DNA of 6,016 bases from Collinsella aerofaciens (GTDB lineage Bacteria > Actinomycetota > Coriobacteriia > Coriobacteriales > Coriobacteriaceae), in the NCBI GenBank assembly GCA_008671285.1, contig RPYR01000002.1, positions 1-6,016 of the forward strand, read 5' to 3'. Within the stretch, counting starts at the first letter, position 1, and each line of letters opens with the position of its first letter. Made by a program: the position numbers and the translations under genes. Below are positions 5,719-6,016 of the stretch, in pieces. A model generated the notes under the pieces. It made no database searches. It saw nothing but the letters and a program-made list of their open reading frames with translations, and was not told the origin of the DNA.

Positions 5719-6016
5719 ATGTACAGCAGGGAGAAGGTCGAGCTCTTCCTCCTGGCGACGGAGGACGGCATGGGGCCGACCGCCGCCGCGAAGGTCGCGG
5801 GGGTCTCGGTGGGCGCGGCCAAGAAGTGGGCGACGGGGCACCTCCCGCACAGCTACACCGGGGCGCGCTGTAGAAGCGGGGCGAGGAAACCGCCACGGAA
5901 GGAGGCCAGCTTGGGCCCCGACAAGTCGATCTACGCCCCGCCCGCGACCGGCCCGCTCGCCGGGCTCAACGAGGACCAGATAGAGAACCTGCTGCTCAGG
6001 GCGGTGTTGGCCGACC
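5719..6016 (+). CDS. IS3-family transposase, N-terminal (OrfA-type) part, cut by window end
   Basis: At least 99 codons, open to the window edge. The ATG is preceded by GGAGG with a 5-nt gap (5709-5713). Residues about 20-38 (PTAAAKVAGVSVGAAKKWA) form a helix-turn-helix of the kind that binds the element's ends, followed by a basic, proline-rich linker (about 44-70). The last visible residues, LNEDQIENLLLRAVLAD, resemble the leucine-rich coiled-coil segment in which IS3 OrfA proteins multimerise, just before the usual OrfA/OrfB junction. The DDE catalytic domain would lie beyond the window, so I cannot tell whether the element is intact, fused into one frame or dependent on a frameshift. The gene is very GC-rich and points away from ftsE. 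The family call comes from the overall pattern and from memory of similar Coriobacteriia transposases. Confidence 0.8.
   Translation, partial: MYSREKVELFLLATEDGMGPTAAAKVAGVSVGAAKKWATGHLPHSYTGARCRSGARKPPRKEASLGPDKSIYAPPATGPLAGLNEDQIENLLLRAVLAD

Larger units (their letters stand above)
5672..6016 (+). mobile_element. Left part of an IS3-family insertion sequence (right end outside window)
   Basis: The left end is probably near TGCGGACAGAAAGTTGGACC (5672-5691). It starts with TG, as IS3-family ends do, and resembles the AAAGTTGGAC type of terminal repeat seen in several IS3-group elements. It is followed by a 7-bp hairpin and then the transposase frame. The exact boundary cannot be fixed without the right end and the target duplication, both outside the window. 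Confidence 0.65.

Noticed and set aside
5502..5822. A 106-codon minus-strand frame crossing the IS left end
   Set aside because: It spans the probable IS boundary and is antisense to the transposase, so it is unlikely to be a real gene.

Overview
The window looks like chromosomal DNA from a GC-rich, Gram-positive-type anaerobe. My best guess is the Coriobacteriia (Collinsella or a close relative). This rests on the GC-rich codon usage, the Gram-positive form of FtsX, the long FtsE and the style of the partial IS3-family transposase. It comes from recognition alone, not from a search.

Layout from right to left, because all the housekeeping genes lie on the minus strand. An extended -10 promoter near 5312-5320 probably drives ftsE (4046-5266, GTG start) and ftsX (3139-4059). 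These two genes overlap by 14 nt and encode the ATPase and membrane subunits of the divisome ABC complex that controls peptidoglycan hydrolases. A strong intrinsic terminator (3081-3114) closes this operon. Next comes rnr (868-3003), a processive 3'-5' exoribonuclease of the RNase R/II family, followed by an 11-bp perfect hairpin (811-842). Last is a small serine recombinase of the resolvase/invertase type (86-691). A cluster of inverted AAACCT-type repeats lies just upstream of it and may be its binding or regulatory site.

The right end (about 5371-6016) is accessory DNA. It holds a 123-bp element with perfect 28-bp inverted arms around a second hairpin (5371-5493), a short stretch with no convincing gene (5494-5671), and the left end of an IS3-family insertion sequence. 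The transposase reading frame of that element (5719 onward, plus strand) runs off the window.

Most of the window is ordinary housekeeping DNA. I see no CRISPR array, tRNA, rRNA or obvious defence system. The items most worth a second look are the long palindromic element upstream of ftsE, the roughly 174-residue Pro/Ala/Gln-rich N-terminal extension on FtsE, and the repeat cluster in front of the serine recombinase.
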